Shown: positions 6,461-14,729 of the stretch, piece by piece
How the letters are laid out: each line of letters begins with the position of its first letter
Position numbering within the stretch: the stretch's first letter is position 1
DNA from: a virus
Virus record (IMG/VR): IMGVR_UViG_3300028800_000097
Coordinates: 1 to 64,000 of that record
Length of the DNA stretch: 64,000 nt
Direction: 5' to 3' (one strand)
Made by a program: the position numbers and the translations under genes
Notes under the pieces: generated by a model
Seen by the model: the letters and a program-made list of their open reading frames with translations, nothing else
Told to the model about the DNA's origin: nothing
Database searches by the model: none

Positions 6461-6919
6461 ATGTCTTGGACGTTTGGTGAGAATTTGGCGGCGGGCGGTA
6501 AATTGGACCCGAATGCGCCGTGGCGGGGTGACCGGCCTTCGGTCGCCGAGGAGCCTTTGCAGGAGGGTCATCCTGACTGGCGGCCGTGGTCTGGCGGACA
6601 CGCATCGCCGCTGGAGGCGGTGTGGCAGTGGATGTGCCGTCAGGGTGTTGGCGGGTTGAGCGATCCGGAGGCGGTGAAGGCCAAGGCCGCGGCGGACGCG
6701 AAGGCGGCATCTGACAAGGCTGCTGCGGAGAAGAAGGCGGCTGACGACAAGGCTTCGGCTGATCGCGAGGCGGCGGCACGGAAGGCGGAGGCTGATCGGG
6801 CGGCGCAAGCGGAGCGGGACCGTCAGTCTGCTGCGCAGAATGATCTCCGGCCGCAGGAAACGATGTCGGATGTTGCAGGCACGCCCCACTATGATTCTGG
6901 CGCTACCAAGATCGGCTGA
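6461..6919 (+). CDS. Alanine-rich coiled-coil protein
   Basis: 152-aa protein starting MSWTFGENLAAGGKLDP; GAGGAG lies 6 bases before the ATG. The N-terminal 65 residues are globular with several Trp (HPDWRPWSGG, AVWQWMC). Residues about 70-125 are a repeated K-A-A-A-D/E pattern forming a long charged coiled coil. Role unknown. Confidence 0.7.
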   Translation: MSWTFGENLAAGGKLDPNAPWRGDRPSVAEEPLQEGHPDWRPWSGGHASPLEAVWQWMCRQGVGGLSDPEAVKAKAAADAKAASDKAAAEKKAADDKASADREAAARKAEADRAAQAERDRQSAAQNDLRPQETMSDVAGTPHYDSGATKIG

Positions 6920-7131
6920 TGATGAGCTACGTGCCGAGCCACGAGCGTATTGGGGTTCGGTGCAGCATGGCCGTTTCTTGTCGCTGGGGATGGATCTTGG
7001 CGGTCGAGAGCGGCGAGGACGTGAAGTGGGAGGTGGTGGGGTTCGCTGAAGGCGGCCCCACTATCCTCGGGGTATTCGGGGACGGATTGGACGCGCTTAG
7101 GCTCTACAATTCCGAGGTGAGGCAGTCATGA
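6919..7131 (+). CDS. Hypothetical protein
   Basis: 70-aa protein starting at one of two consecutive ATGs (6919 or 6922), coupled to the previous gene by TGATG. Ordinary soluble composition; no family recognised. Confidence 0.6.
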   Translation: MMSYVPSHERIGVRCSMAVSCRWGWILAVESGEDVKWEVVGFAEGGPTILGVFGDGLDALRLYNSEVRQS

Positions 7132-7379
7132 GGTATCAGATCATCCGGCACCACGGCGGCGACCTCCTTGGGTTGTTCGAGAAAGATGTGGATGCGATCG
7201 AAGAGGCCAAGATGGTGGCCAAGACGTCCGGCGATCGGATCGACGTGTACGAACTCTCCGGCGACCGGCTGGTATGCTGCTACCCGAACGCGACGCTTTG
7301 GGAGCGGGATTTGGCCGGACTTCCCGGCAGCGAGCGTGTGCGCCGGTATCAGGCCGCGGCGCTGGTCGGGGTTGTGTAG
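7128..7379 (+). CDS. Hypothetical protein
   Basis: 83-aa protein MRYQIIRHHGGDLLGLFEKD, overlapping its upstream neighbour by ATGA. Predicted mixed alpha/beta; no motif recognised. Confidence 0.65.
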   Translation: MRYQIIRHHGGDLLGLFEKDVDAIEEAKMVAKTSGDRIDVYELSGDRLVCCYPNATLWERDLAGLPGSERVRRYQAAALVGVV

Positions 7380-7588
7380 TGGCGTTTTCGCGGCAGCCTG
7401 ATGCTTACATTGAGGTCTGCCCGCAGTGCCGGAAGCAGAAGGTGATCGGTGGCGGGGTTGGCGTTCTGCTGAAGAATGAGAGCGTTGTGGCGGCTGGGCC
7501 TTGTGCGGAGTGCGTGGCGTCGAATGCGGCGCGGCCACCGAAGCTGGTTCGGCGTCGGTTTAGGTTGTCTGAGAGAGGGAGGGTGTGA
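7379..7588 (+). CDS. Zinc-ribbon protein
   Basis: 69-aa protein starting at a GTG overlapping the previous stop region. EVCPQCRKQK and GPCAECVA form two CxxC pairs 25 residues apart, a small zinc ribbon. Basic C-terminus. Likely nucleic-acid or protein binding; no specific role is evident. Confidence 0.6.
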   Translation: MAFSRQPDAYIEVCPQCRKQKVIGGGVGVLLKNESVVAAGPCAECVASNAARPPKLVRRRFRLSERGRV

Positions 7589-7869
7589 TGCCGATTCAAA
7601 TGGCGGTCGACCAGCGCTGGCTGCCGGGGTATCCCGTGATCTGGATGACCGCCTCGGCTACCGAAGACGCAGTTAATCTCATCGTAAGGCAGCGCGCTCG
7701 CATCGCAACCCTTGAGGCAGACAACGCCGACTTGGCGACGCTGCTGGCGGCAGAGCGGGAGAAAGTGGCGGCGCTTCTGCGGGGCGGCGACACACCGTTC
7801 GCCACGCGAGCTGAGGCCGAACTGGTCGAACGGGCGATGCCGGCGAACGCGCTGAAGCACAGCAGATAG
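7588..7869 (+). CDS. Hypothetical coiled-coil protein
   Basis: 93-aa protein coupled by TGATG to the zinc ribbon. Residues 30-65 (LIVRQRARIATLEADNADLATLLAAEREKVAAL) form a heptad-type coiled coil. No catalytic motif seen. Confidence 0.65.
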   Translation: MPIQMAVDQRWLPGYPVIWMTASATEDAVNLIVRQRARIATLEADNADLATLLAAEREKVAALLRGGDTPFATRAEAELVERAMPANALKHSR

Positions 7870-7893
7870 TGGTTTGGGTGGGGGACTTCTTTC

Positions 7894-7945
7894 CAGTCGC
7901 ACGCAGGCGACTGCGAGGGCCGACCTCGCTAACCGGTGGTGCCCA
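7894..7945. other. Hairpin cluster in intergenic gap
   Basis: The gap 7870-8020 has CAGTCGC/GCGACTG (7-bp stem, 6-base loop, 7894-7913), GCGAGG/CCTCGC (6-bp stem, 5-base loop, 7913-7929) and the palindrome CCCATGGG near 7945. No U tract follows. It may end or attenuate the transcript from 5947 before the next genes. Confidence 0.4.
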
Positions 7946-8020
7946 TGGGTGTAACACGTCGCCGGCATGCGGAAACCTTGTCCCCCAGCAAAGAGAACGG
8001 GAAAGGTCGGTCACTGCGTC

Positions 8021-8251
8021 ATGAGTGATTCAGCGGCGTCAAAGATCATCGAAGCAATCGCTCGATTGCAGCATGCGTTCCACTACGCGGGACTTCGCGA
8101 CCCGGTAGCGCTGGTCGTGTCCGGTGAAGAGCAGGTTCGCCTCTTGGAATACATCTTCTCTACCGAACTCATGATGGTGCCAAACAGGAAGAAGCCGTGG
8201 GAGGCAACCACCATCAGGGGCATGAAGGTGATTCATGATCTCGCTCCATGA
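8021..8251 (+). CDS. Hypothetical protein
   Basis: 76-aa protein MSDSAASKIIEAIARLQHAF. The ATG at 8021 is chosen over one at 7967 because the extra residues are Cys/Pro/Lys-rich and overlap the hairpin gap. No family recognised. Confidence 0.65.
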   Translation: MSDSAASKIIEAIARLQHAFHYAGLRDPVALVVSGEEQVRLLEYIFSTELMMVPNRKKPWEATTIRGMKVIHDLAP

Positions 8252-8547
8252 TCCGGCGTGAATTGTTGGACGCCGGCGAGGCGGCGGTGATCGCTGCCCG
8301 GGATGCTCGCCACACGCCACGCGATACAGCTCGTGCCGTGTGGAACGCGATGTCGTCGGTGAGGAACCGGGTCGGTGCGCCGGTCCGTCGGCCAGACGAT
8401 CAGGATCGGGCGCTCGATGCGCTTCGACGCGGTGAGCCGGTCGGTGCCGTCCGGAGGCGGTTTGGGTTCGGTGGCGCGGTGATGGCGAAGCTCAGTCGTC
8501 AGGTGAAGCAGGAGCGGGCTTGGATGATGGGAGAGATCGCGGCATGA
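8248..8547 (+). CDS. Hypothetical basic protein with HTH-like end
   Basis: 99-aa basic protein joined by ATGA. Near the C-terminus, ALRRGEPVGAVRRRFGFGGAVMAKL has the spacing of a helix-turn-helix (repeat-then-recognition helix). Probably binds nucleic acid; not assigned. Confidence 0.6.
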   Translation: MIRRELLDAGEAAVIAARDARHTPRDTARAVWNAMSSVRNRVGAPVRRPDDQDRALDALRRGEPVGAVRRRFGFGGAVMAKLSRQVKQERAWMMGEIAA

Positions 8548-8753
8548 GCGAGACCGACAAGAAGCTCCCGCTCGAGGACTTCCAGGCGATCTGCCTTCTC
8601 GTGTGCCCGCATTGCCGGGCGCAGCGTCCGCTGTCGAAGCGGCCCGACACCGCCGAATGGGTGCATGACTGGAAGTCGACTGGCGGTGGGCAGTCGCACA
8701 CCCTGTGCTGGTCGACTGGGTTCAGGAACAGCGAATATGCACCGAGTTGGTGA
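8544..8753 (+). CDS. Small CxxC protein
   Basis: 69-aa protein MSETDKKLPLEDFQAICLLV with CPHCRAQ and a later Cys. Overlaps the previous gene by ATGA. One zinc site is possible. Function unknown. Confidence 0.6.
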   Translation: MSETDKKLPLEDFQAICLLVCPHCRAQRPLSKRPDTAEWVHDWKSTGGGQSHTLCWSTGFRNSEYAPSW

Positions 8754-8763
8754 GGAGATCGTG

Positions 8764-10329
8764 GTGAACGACGATGCAGCAGTGGTTTCTTGGCAGGCGC
8801 TGAAGTCGGCGAACCAGGTCGCGGCCGAGGCTCGGGTCGCCGCTCTGCTGAAGGGCGAGGACGGTCCGGAGATGCCGGTGTCGGTCGGCGATGCGAACCC
8901 GGTCGACACCGAGTTCAAGCGTCGGCGGAACTCGGCCATCGATTTCCACAACCGCGCGCTGGAGATAGTCGGGCACGACAAGCAGACCGCGTATCGCCTG
9001 CTGTGCTCCTGCGTGACGGTCGACCCGGCGATGGCCGGCGGCTGGTATATGCTGGGCAATGCCACGGCTGACCTGAATATGTTCGACGCCTCGGTGGCCT
9101 GCTTCCGCCGAGCGCTGGCGCTGGAGGACACGACCGAGCCAGGCGGGATGAATCCAGAGCTACGGGCGAAGTGCTTGGTCAATCTGAGCCACCGCCTGAC
9201 GAACGTGGGCGACAACGAGGAAGCGGGTCGCGTCAACGAACAGGCGATAGAGATGCTGGCGGCGAACCCTGAACTTGACTGGGAGGGCCGCGCATTCGCC
9301 TACACCAACATGAGCCAGATCCTGTCGGTGCTGGATTTCGGCGAGGCGGCTATCGCGTTCGCCGAGAAGGGGTGGGCGCTGAACCAGTCCCCGATCATAG
9401 AACTCGGACTGGCCTTCGCGTTGATGTTCCACGGCGATCTGGCCGAAGGTCTGAAGCATTTCGAGAGCCGGTTCGGGTATCGCTTACAATCGTACCTCGA
9501 ATATCCCTACGACCGGTGGGACGGAAAGACGGACCACAACAAGACGCTGTTCGTGGTGTCGGAGCAGGGACTGGGCGACACGATCTCATTCGCGCGCTTC
9601 CTCGGCATGGTGGGGGCGCGCTGCAAGAAGGTTATATTCCAGGTCCACCCCGAACTTCACCGGCTGATGTCGGCTTCGTTGAAGCACTGGGGCAACGTCG
9701 AGTGCGTCCCGCTCTCCACGCAGTTCCCGGTGGCTGATGCGTGGTGCTCGGTGATGAGCCTCCCGGTGGCGATGGGCCTGACGACGGAGCAGATCACCAA
9801 CATCAGGCAGGGTTGGACGCCGCGGTATGAGAAGCGTCCGGCTCCCGAGTGGAAGTATCCGGGCCCGGAGATGCACGTCGGCATCGCGTGGGCCGGCTCC
9901 GCGGCGAACGGCATCGACAAATGGCGATCGGTGCCGATGGCGATGTTCCTCGAACTGGCGAAGGTCGCCGGCGTCCGTCTTTACTCGCTCCAGGTCGGCG
10001 AGCGCGTGCAGGATATGCACGAGGTGGGTGCCGCCGCACTCGTGCGCGATCTCTATCCGTATATCAGGGACGTCGCCGACACCTGCGCGATCCTCGACGA
10101 ACTGGACATGGTGATCAGCGTCGAGAGCTTCCTTGGTCACCTCTGCGGCGCGATGGGCAAGGAGTGCTGGTTGCTGGCGTCGCAGCGCGGCGGCGACTGG
10201 CGGCTGGGGCGATCGCGCGAGAAATCGCTGTGGTACGACAATCACCGTCTATTCCGGCAGGGGTCGGACGGCGAGTGGGCGCCGGTGTTCAAGCGGCTGG
10301 TGGAGGCATTGGATGTCCGTGCAGTCTGA
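8764..10329 (+). CDS. TPR-repeat glycosyltransferase-like protein
   Basis: 521-aa protein; the GTG at 8764 follows GAGGAG by 6 bases (an ATG at 8737 is the alternative). Residues about 40-270 are TPR-like helical pairs (AMAGGWYMLGNATADLNMFDASVACFRRAL). Residues about 290-510 match the heptosyltransferase/GT9-like domain of bacterial TPR glycosyltransferases: SEQGLGDTISFARFL, GIAWAGSAANG, and DLYPYIRDVADTCAILDEL followed by DMVISVESFLGHLCGAMGK. The usual SVDTAVAH is SVESFLGH here. It likely transfers sugar to a phage or host protein; donor and target are unknown. Position before the head genes favours a virion or host-surface target. Confidence 0.8.
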   Translation: MNDDAAVVSWQALKSANQVAAEARVAALLKGEDGPEMPVSVGDANPVDTEFKRRRNSAIDFHNRALEIVGHDKQTAYRLLCSCVTVDPAMAGGWYMLGNATADLNMFDASVACFRRALALEDTTEPGGMNPELRAKCLVNLSHRLTNVGDNEEAGRVNEQAIEMLAANPELDWEGRAFAYTNMSQILSVLDFGEAAIAFAEKGWALNQSPIIELGLAFALMFHGDLAEGLKHFESRFGYRLQSYLEYPYDRWDGKTDHNKTLFVVSEQGLGDTISFARFLGMVGARCKKVIFQVHPELHRLMSASLKHWGNVECVPLSTQFPVADAWCSVMSLPVAMGLTTEQITNIRQGWTPRYEKRPAPEWKYPGPEMHVGIAWAGSAANGIDKWRSVPMAMFLELAKVAGVRLYSLQVGERVQDMHEVGAAALVRDLYPYIRDVADTCAILDELDMVISVESFLGHLCGAMGKECWLLASQRGGDWRLGRSREKSLWYDNHRLFRQGSDGEWAPVFKRLVEALDVRAV

Positions 10330-10507
10330 TACCGATCCGCCGCGGCAGGTGTGGATTCAGTCCGAACCGGAATTGTCCCTCGATCAGACATATCGTCTCG
10401 TGGTCATAGCGCACAAGACCAGCGACCCCAAGGTGCGCGCCGCCGCCTTGTGGCTCATCGACCACGCGATGCACCCCCTGCGTATGGTGGCTCCCGATGA
10501 ACGATGA
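10313..10507 (+). CDS. Hypothetical protein
   Basis: 64-aa protein MSVQSDTDPPRQVWIQSEPE, overlapping the 3' end of the glycosyltransferase gene by 17 bases and the next gene by 11. Short soluble protein; no family recognised. Confidence 0.55.
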   Translation: MSVQSDTDPPRQVWIQSEPELSLDQTYRLVVIAHKTSDPKVRAAALWLIDHAMHPLRMVAPDER

Positions 10508-10862
10508 GGATCTTGAACTGAGCGTCCTGGATATATGCAGCCAGGGCGGATACATCGCGCCGATCGGGGCGTGGAAGGACACCGTTGAGCGTCTCCATGC
10601 CCAAGGCCTGCTGGAGAAGCTCGACGCGATGAACTACATCATCACGCCGGCCGGCTCCGCCGAGTTCGAGAAGCGGGAGAACGCCGAGGTGATGGGCGTG
10701 TTCCGCGAGCAGCAGGCGTTGGCCAGGCCGGTGATCGAAGGTGAGGTCATCCCTCCAGTGCCGCCGAGCAATATCCAGCAGCAACTGTCCGAGGTGACGC
10801 GGCGCGCGTTCCCCAGACAGGAGCCATTCATCGAGGGGGAGGCGGAGGATGTCACTGAGTGA
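10497..10862 (+). CDS. Hypothetical protein
   Basis: 121-aa acidic protein starting MNDEDLELSVLDICSQGGYI. The first 65 residues (VERLHAQGLLEKLDAMNYIITPAGSAEF) look like a winged-helix of the kind in phage wHTH proteins (recognition helix, then a short wing). The C-terminal half is Pro/Glu-rich. Possible regulator; not certain. Confidence 0.65.
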   Translation: MNDEDLELSVLDICSQGGYIAPIGAWKDTVERLHAQGLLEKLDAMNYIITPAGSAEFEKRENAEVMGVFREQQALARPVIEGEVIPPVPPSNIQQQLSEVTRRAFPRQEPFIEGEAEDVTE

Positions 10863-11196
10863 ATCACTGCGCGGCACGATACCCAGCCTAGACGACACGA
10901 TGTTCTTCCAGAAGCACCGCGACCGACACGCGCGCATCCGGATGCCGTTCGGCAATGAGGCGGAGGCTGACTATCGTCAGTTGGGTTACCACGACCCGTC
11001 CCGCCGTCGGATGTTGGTCTGGAAGGTTCCGCCTGACGGGCCGATGCCAGGCAGGATCATCCCGATCCCTATCATCACGGCGTTTGACGAGACGATCGAG
11101 GACGACGACGCGATCCTGCTGCCGATGCTGGCGGAGATCATGAACGATGCGGCGAAGGATCTCGGGATCGAGCCGCCACAGGTCGGGAGGGGATGA
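10849..11196 (+). CDS. Hypothetical protein
   Basis: 115-aa protein MSLSESLRGTIPSLDDTMFF, overlapping its neighbours on both sides. Ends in an acidic helix (DDDAILLPMLAEIMNDAAKDLG). No family recognised. Confidence 0.6.
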   Translation: MSLSESLRGTIPSLDDTMFFQKHRDRHARIRMPFGNEAEADYRQLGYHDPSRRRMLVWKVPPDGPMPGRIIPIPIITAFDETIEDDDAILLPMLAEIMNDAAKDLGIEPPQVGRG

Positions 11197-11414
11197 TGCC
11201 GCCGGTGATGCGCGACGTGTATTCGAGCCACGTCAACAAGATCGGCCACGACCCGGACACCAACGAGCTCCATGTGACCTGGGACAACGGGAAGACATCG
11301 GTGTATTCCGACGTCCCCGCCGCCAAGGCCGACGACGTGATGAACTCGTGGTCGGTCGGGAAGGCGATCCACTCGCAGATCAAGGGCGCGCACGATCATA
11401 GGTATCTGAAGTGA
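11193..11414 (+). CDS. KTSC domain protein
   Basis: 73-aa protein consisting of a KTSC domain: SSHVNKIGHDPDTNELHVTW, then DNGKTSVYSDVP and an HSQIKGAHDHRYL end. KTSC proteins are small, about 60-70 residues, and common in phages and bacteria next to lysyl-tRNA-synthetase-like or regulatory genes; their biochemical role is not settled. Overlaps both neighbours. Confidence 0.8.
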   Translation: MMPPVMRDVYSSHVNKIGHDPDTNELHVTWDNGKTSVYSDVPAAKADDVMNSWSVGKAIHSQIKGAHDHRYLK

Positions 11415-12109
11415 GCGAGCCGCGCGTCATGATATTCGGCACGTCATACATCGACAGCCAGGAGCGCAAGTGGCTTGCCGAGCAGTGGCTTCGGGTGATG
11501 CGACTGGTCAATCCAGGCATTCCGATCGGCATCGTCGACACGCCGGGGCCTGTCGAATGGCAGCCAATGGGCAAGGACGACAGCCTGTATGATTGGCATT
11601 TCACGTACCCCGACAACATTGGGCACCTGACAAAGACCGGTCGGGACGGATGGGGAAGGGCGTTCTCGTGCGGAATCGATCAAGCTATCGACCAGGGCTA
11701 CGACTACGCGGTCCACATCGAGTGCGATCTACTGTTCGCTAAGCCGGTGATGCCCATCATAAAGAGGATGCTGCTGAACAACATCAAGGCGGTCTCCACT
11801 GCGGCCATGCCGCACCGTATGATCGAGACCGGCCTGTTGTTCCTCGACCTCGAATACGCCCATGAATCGCGGTTGGTCGAGCGATACGACTGGCAGACCT
11901 CATCGCTGATCGAATTGCCCGAGCGCAGGATGGAAAAGCTGCTTGGCGACGATCTGTACCTGATGCCGTGGTGGGGTTTCCGCGACGATGACAAAGTGCT
12001 GCAACCAGCTACGATGACGTCGCACTTCCCGGCCGGCATGGATTGGCTCACGCACGCGTCCGTGCCCTGCTACAAGCGGTTCATGGACATTAACGGAATG
12101 CTTGGATAA
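11411..12109 (+). CDS. Glycosyltransferase-like protein
   Basis: 232-aa protein starting MSEPRVMIFGTSYID. It has the order of a GT-A fold: N-terminal beta strand MIFGTSY, W-rich region, then YDYAVHIECDLLFAKPV in which ECDLLF takes the place of a DxD metal/nucleotide-sugar motif, followed by a PHRMIETGLLFLD segment and late DDDKV. This is a tentative call; a metal-binding fold of another kind is possible. It is the second glycosyltransferase-like gene in 4 kb. Confidence 0.55.
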   Translation: MSEPRVMIFGTSYIDSQERKWLAEQWLRVMRLVNPGIPIGIVDTPGPVEWQPMGKDDSLYDWHFTYPDNIGHLTKTGRDGWGRAFSCGIDQAIDQGYDYAVHIECDLLFAKPVMPIIKRMLLNNIKAVSTAAMPHRMIETGLLFLDLEYAHESRLVERYDWQTSSLIELPERRMEKLLGDDLYLMPWWGFRDDDKVLQPATMTSHFPAGMDWLTHASVPCYKRFMDINGMLG

Positions 12110-12135
12110 CCCCTCTCAGCACAGGAGTAACGACT

Positions 12136-12360
12136 ATGCCGATGCACTCTTCCGTATTCGGGCACCTCAAGCCCACCGACAACCAACTCCAGGTTATGGC
12201 GAACGTGCGCGCGGAGTTTCGCCTGTTCGTTGAAAGCCTAGACTATTCGATTCCTGACGGTCCCGACAAGACGTACCTGATGCGTCAGCTACGCGACTGT
12301 GCGATGTGGGCCAACGTAGCAATCACACGGCTGACTGACGGCTTTCCGAGGAAACAGTGA
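12136..12360 (+). CDS. Acb2/Tad1 hairpin-domain protein (anti-CBASS candidate)
   Basis: 74-aa protein. FGHLKPTDNQLQVMANVRAE, a middle amphipathic helix and a final RQLRDCAMWANVAITRL reproduce the pattern of the Acb2/Tad1 hairpin family (F-x-H-x-P, conserved R, and MWANxxI-R ending). Characterised phage Acb2 proteins form hexamers that bind cyclic di- and trinucleotides and so block CBASS (and related) defence signalling. That this copy binds the same ligands is inference. It lies immediately before the packaging genes and probably shares their transcript. Start ATG is preceded by AGGAG. Confidence 0.65.
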   Translation: MPMHSSVFGHLKPTDNQLQVMANVRAEFRLFVESLDYSIPDGPDKTYLMRQLRDCAMWANVAITRLTDGFPRKQ

Positions 12361-12629
12361 GCGATCAGCCGATTCAGGAAACACTCCCGACCCGCGCCGC
12401 CCGCCTGTTTCGCGAGATGGCACAGGCCGTTGACACCAACAGCGCCGCATTCTCAGGCGCGTTCGTCATCGTCGGCCCTGATGGTCAGGTCAAGAAGATG
12501 CTCCTGGTCAACGATGAGCCTGAAGCGGCCATGTTCTGGTCGAACGCCGAGATGATGTGCAAGATGGCCATCGCCGAGACCGAGCAGAACCGCCCCATGA
12601 ACCCGTCGCAGCGCCCTCCGGGGTGGTAA
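12357..12629 (+). CDS. Hypothetical protein before terminase
   Basis: 90-aa protein with a GTG start overlapping the Acb2-like stop (GTGA). FSGAFVIVGPDGQVKKMLLVNDEPEAAMFWSNAEMM suggests a small beta-alpha fold. Its place directly before the large terminase is where a small terminase often lies, but it has no DNA-binding HTH, so that role is not claimed. Confidence 0.65.
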   Translation: MSDQPIQETLPTRAARLFREMAQAVDTNSAAFSGAFVIVGPDGQVKKMLLVNDEPEAAMFWSNAEMMCKMAIAETEQNRPMNPSQRPPGW

Positions 12630-12630
12630 A

Positions 12631-14547
12631 ATGGCTTCGATAAATCACGATGCCTGGACTCAGGAGCGGGCTGACGCGGTGAAGGCCGCGTTCTACGACT
12701 ATCTGGACCACGTTTGGGTCAATTCCAAGGAAAAGGGCTGGATCATCCTCGGCCAAAACCTTTACGGCGCCCAGGAGCGGGTGATCGAGGAGATTTTCGA
12801 CGCTCTGGCCAACGGCATCCACGACATAAAGATCCTGAAATCCCGCCAGTTGGGCGTTTCGACCATTATTCGCGCCCTGATGTTGTTCTGGGCTGGTGTT
12901 TTCGACGGGTTGACCGGCTCGCTGGTCTTCGACACGAGTCAGCATCTGGACGAAGCCCGCCACGAGATGGTCAACATGCTAGAAAGGCTACCAGAAGACT
13001 TTGAATTTCCGCGTGAGAAGTCAAACAACAGGTATTCCCTGCAAATAGACAATCAAAGCAGAATAAACTTGTCATCAGCCGGAGTAAAAGAGAGTAAATC
13101 TTCCGGCACACTCGGTCGCGGCTCGGCAGTGTCGCTCGTTCACCGCTCGGAACTCTGTTCGTACGCGAATGTGGCCGGTTTGGAGGCGTTTCGAGCCTCA
13201 ATGGCTCGCACGAACCCCAATCGGCTGTTCGTCGATGAGTCGACAGCCCGTGGCTTCAACATCTGGCACGAGATATGGACGGCGGCGCTGAAGGATCACC
13301 ATTGCCGGTGCATTTTCGTCGGTTGGTGGGCGCATCCGGACCAAGTTATCCCTCGCGATGACCCGGATTTCGAGAAATACGGCATATTCCCGCCGTCGAA
13401 GGACGAACTGATCAAGATCGAGGCGGTGAAGCTCCAATACGGGGTGATCATCACGCCTGAGCAGCTCGCGTGGATACGGCGCGAGATGGATCCGACTGCC
13501 GAGATGGAAGGCGACGCCGACGTGGTGTTCGAGGGCGACGCTCTGCGAAAACAGGAGCAGCCGTGGACCGCGGAAGAGGCATTCCAGCAAACCGGGTCGG
13601 TATTCTTCCAGGCCGAGACCCTTACTGACCAGTCGAACAAGTTCGCGTCCAACAAGTTCCAGACCTACGCGTTCACGCCAGGCCTGGAGTTCACCAACAT
13701 GCGGGCGGTGAAGGCCGGCAACATGAAGTCGGTTGAACTGAAGGTCTGGGAGGAGCCGGTCGAGGACAGCTTCTACATCGTCTCGGCCGATGTGGCCTAC
13801 GGGCACGATGAGAACAACGATCGGTCGGCTATCCAGGTTCTGCGGTGCTTCTCGGACGGTCTCGATCAGGTCGCCGAGTATGCGTGGCCGCTGATCAACA
13901 CGCGCCAGTTCGCTTGGGTGATCGCGGCGTTGGAAGGCTGGTATGCCGGCGACAAGTCCCAGGTGTTCCGCATCGTGGAGATCAACGGCCCGGGCGAGGC
14001 GACGTGGAACGAGTTGCAGAGCCTGAAACGCCAGATCGGCACTGGGTATTTCGGCAATCAGTTGGCCGAGCGTGGCTTGCAGAACATCCAGCGCAACGTC
14101 CGGAACTACATGTACACGCGGTCCGATTCAGCGCACCCCGGCCAGTCCATGATGTGGAAGTCGACCACCCAGTTGAAGGTCGCGATCATGGAGCGGCTTC
14201 GTGACTTTGCCTCGAACAACATCCTCCGGATCAGATCGCTGGAGACCATCGACGAGATGCGGACTGTGGCGCGCGAGGGTGACGCGATCAATGCGCAGGG
14301 CACGGCGAAGGACGATCGCGTGGTGTCGCTGGCGATGGGCGTTCGGTGCTGGGATGAGCGGGTGCGACGGCAGTTGCTGCAACTCAAGCGGACGCGCGAG
14401 GCTGACACGGCCCGCCGGCGGCTCGACATCAGGGATCAGGTGAAGATGTTCAACGACAACATGATCACGACGTTTCTCGGCAGCAAGAACGCGGTGCGCC
14501 GGGGAATGCTGTCCCAGAGCCGGCGTCAGGCATGGAGGGGTAGATGA
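12631..14547 (+). CDS. Terminase large subunit
   Basis: 638-aa packaging motor and nuclease. The ATPase P-loop-like motif KSRQLGVST lies at about residues 70-78, the Walker B/catalytic carboxylate at VSLVHRSELC (about 166-176), and the RNase H-like nuclease begins with SADVAYGHDENNDRSA near residue 386. Length is at the upper end of the family. A 130-bp stretch (about 12985-13110) is much poorer in GC (23 of 60 for 13021-13080, against 38 of 60 for 13501-13560) and uses rare codons without a break in frame. No small terminase is recognised nearby. Confidence 0.88.
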   Translation: MASINHDAWTQERADAVKAAFYDYLDHVWVNSKEKGWIILGQNLYGAQERVIEEIFDALANGIHDIKILKSRQLGVSTIIRALMLFWAGVFDGLTGSLVFDTSQHLDEARHEMVNMLERLPEDFEFPREKSNNRYSLQIDNQSRINLSSAGVKESKSSGTLGRGSAVSLVHRSELCSYANVAGLEAFRASMARTNPNRLFVDESTARGFNIWHEIWTAALKDHHCRCIFVGWWAHPDQVIPRDDPDFEKYGIFPPSKDELIKIEAVKLQYGVIITPEQLAWIRREMDPTAEMEGDADVVFEGDALRKQEQPWTAEEAFQQTGSVFFQAETLTDQSNKFASNKFQTYAFTPGLEFTNMRAVKAGNMKSVELKVWEEPVEDSFYIVSADVAYGHDENNDRSAIQVLRCFSDGLDQVAEYAWPLINTRQFAWVIAALEGWYAGDKSQVFRIVEINGPGEATWNELQSLKRQIGTGYFGNQLAERGLQNIQRNVRNYMYTRSDSAHPGQSMMWKSTTQLKVAIMERLRDFASNNILRIRSLETIDEMRTVAREGDAINAQGTAKDDRVVSLAMGVRCWDERVRRQLLQLKRTREADTARRRLDIRDQVKMFNDNMITTFLGSKNAVRRGMLSQSRRQAWRGR

Positions 14548-14729
14548 ATAAGCTTTGGGTCGAGGACGAGCTGCCTGACGGGTGCTACGATGAGCACCAA
14601 GAGCGCGGCGACGCTTGGTCATCCACGGGCGGGGATGCGACGGTGCCTGACGTCCGCAACCCGATAGGCTTCATGCGGCGCAAGCCGATAGTTCGCGTGA
14701 GAGCATGGACAAGGCCGTATCAGCCATGA
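14544..14729 (+). CDS. Hypothetical protein
   Basis: 61-aa protein MNKLWVEDELPDGCYDEHQE, overlapping the terminase stop (ATGA). Sits between terminase and portal genes; no family recognised. Confidence 0.6.
   Translation: MNKLWVEDELPDGCYDEHQERGDAWSSTGGDATVPDVRNPIGFMRRKPIVRVRAWTRPYQP

Noticed and set aside
12357-12629. Small terminase subunit
   Set aside because: Position fits, but there is no HTH or oligomer coiled coil; composition does not match known families.
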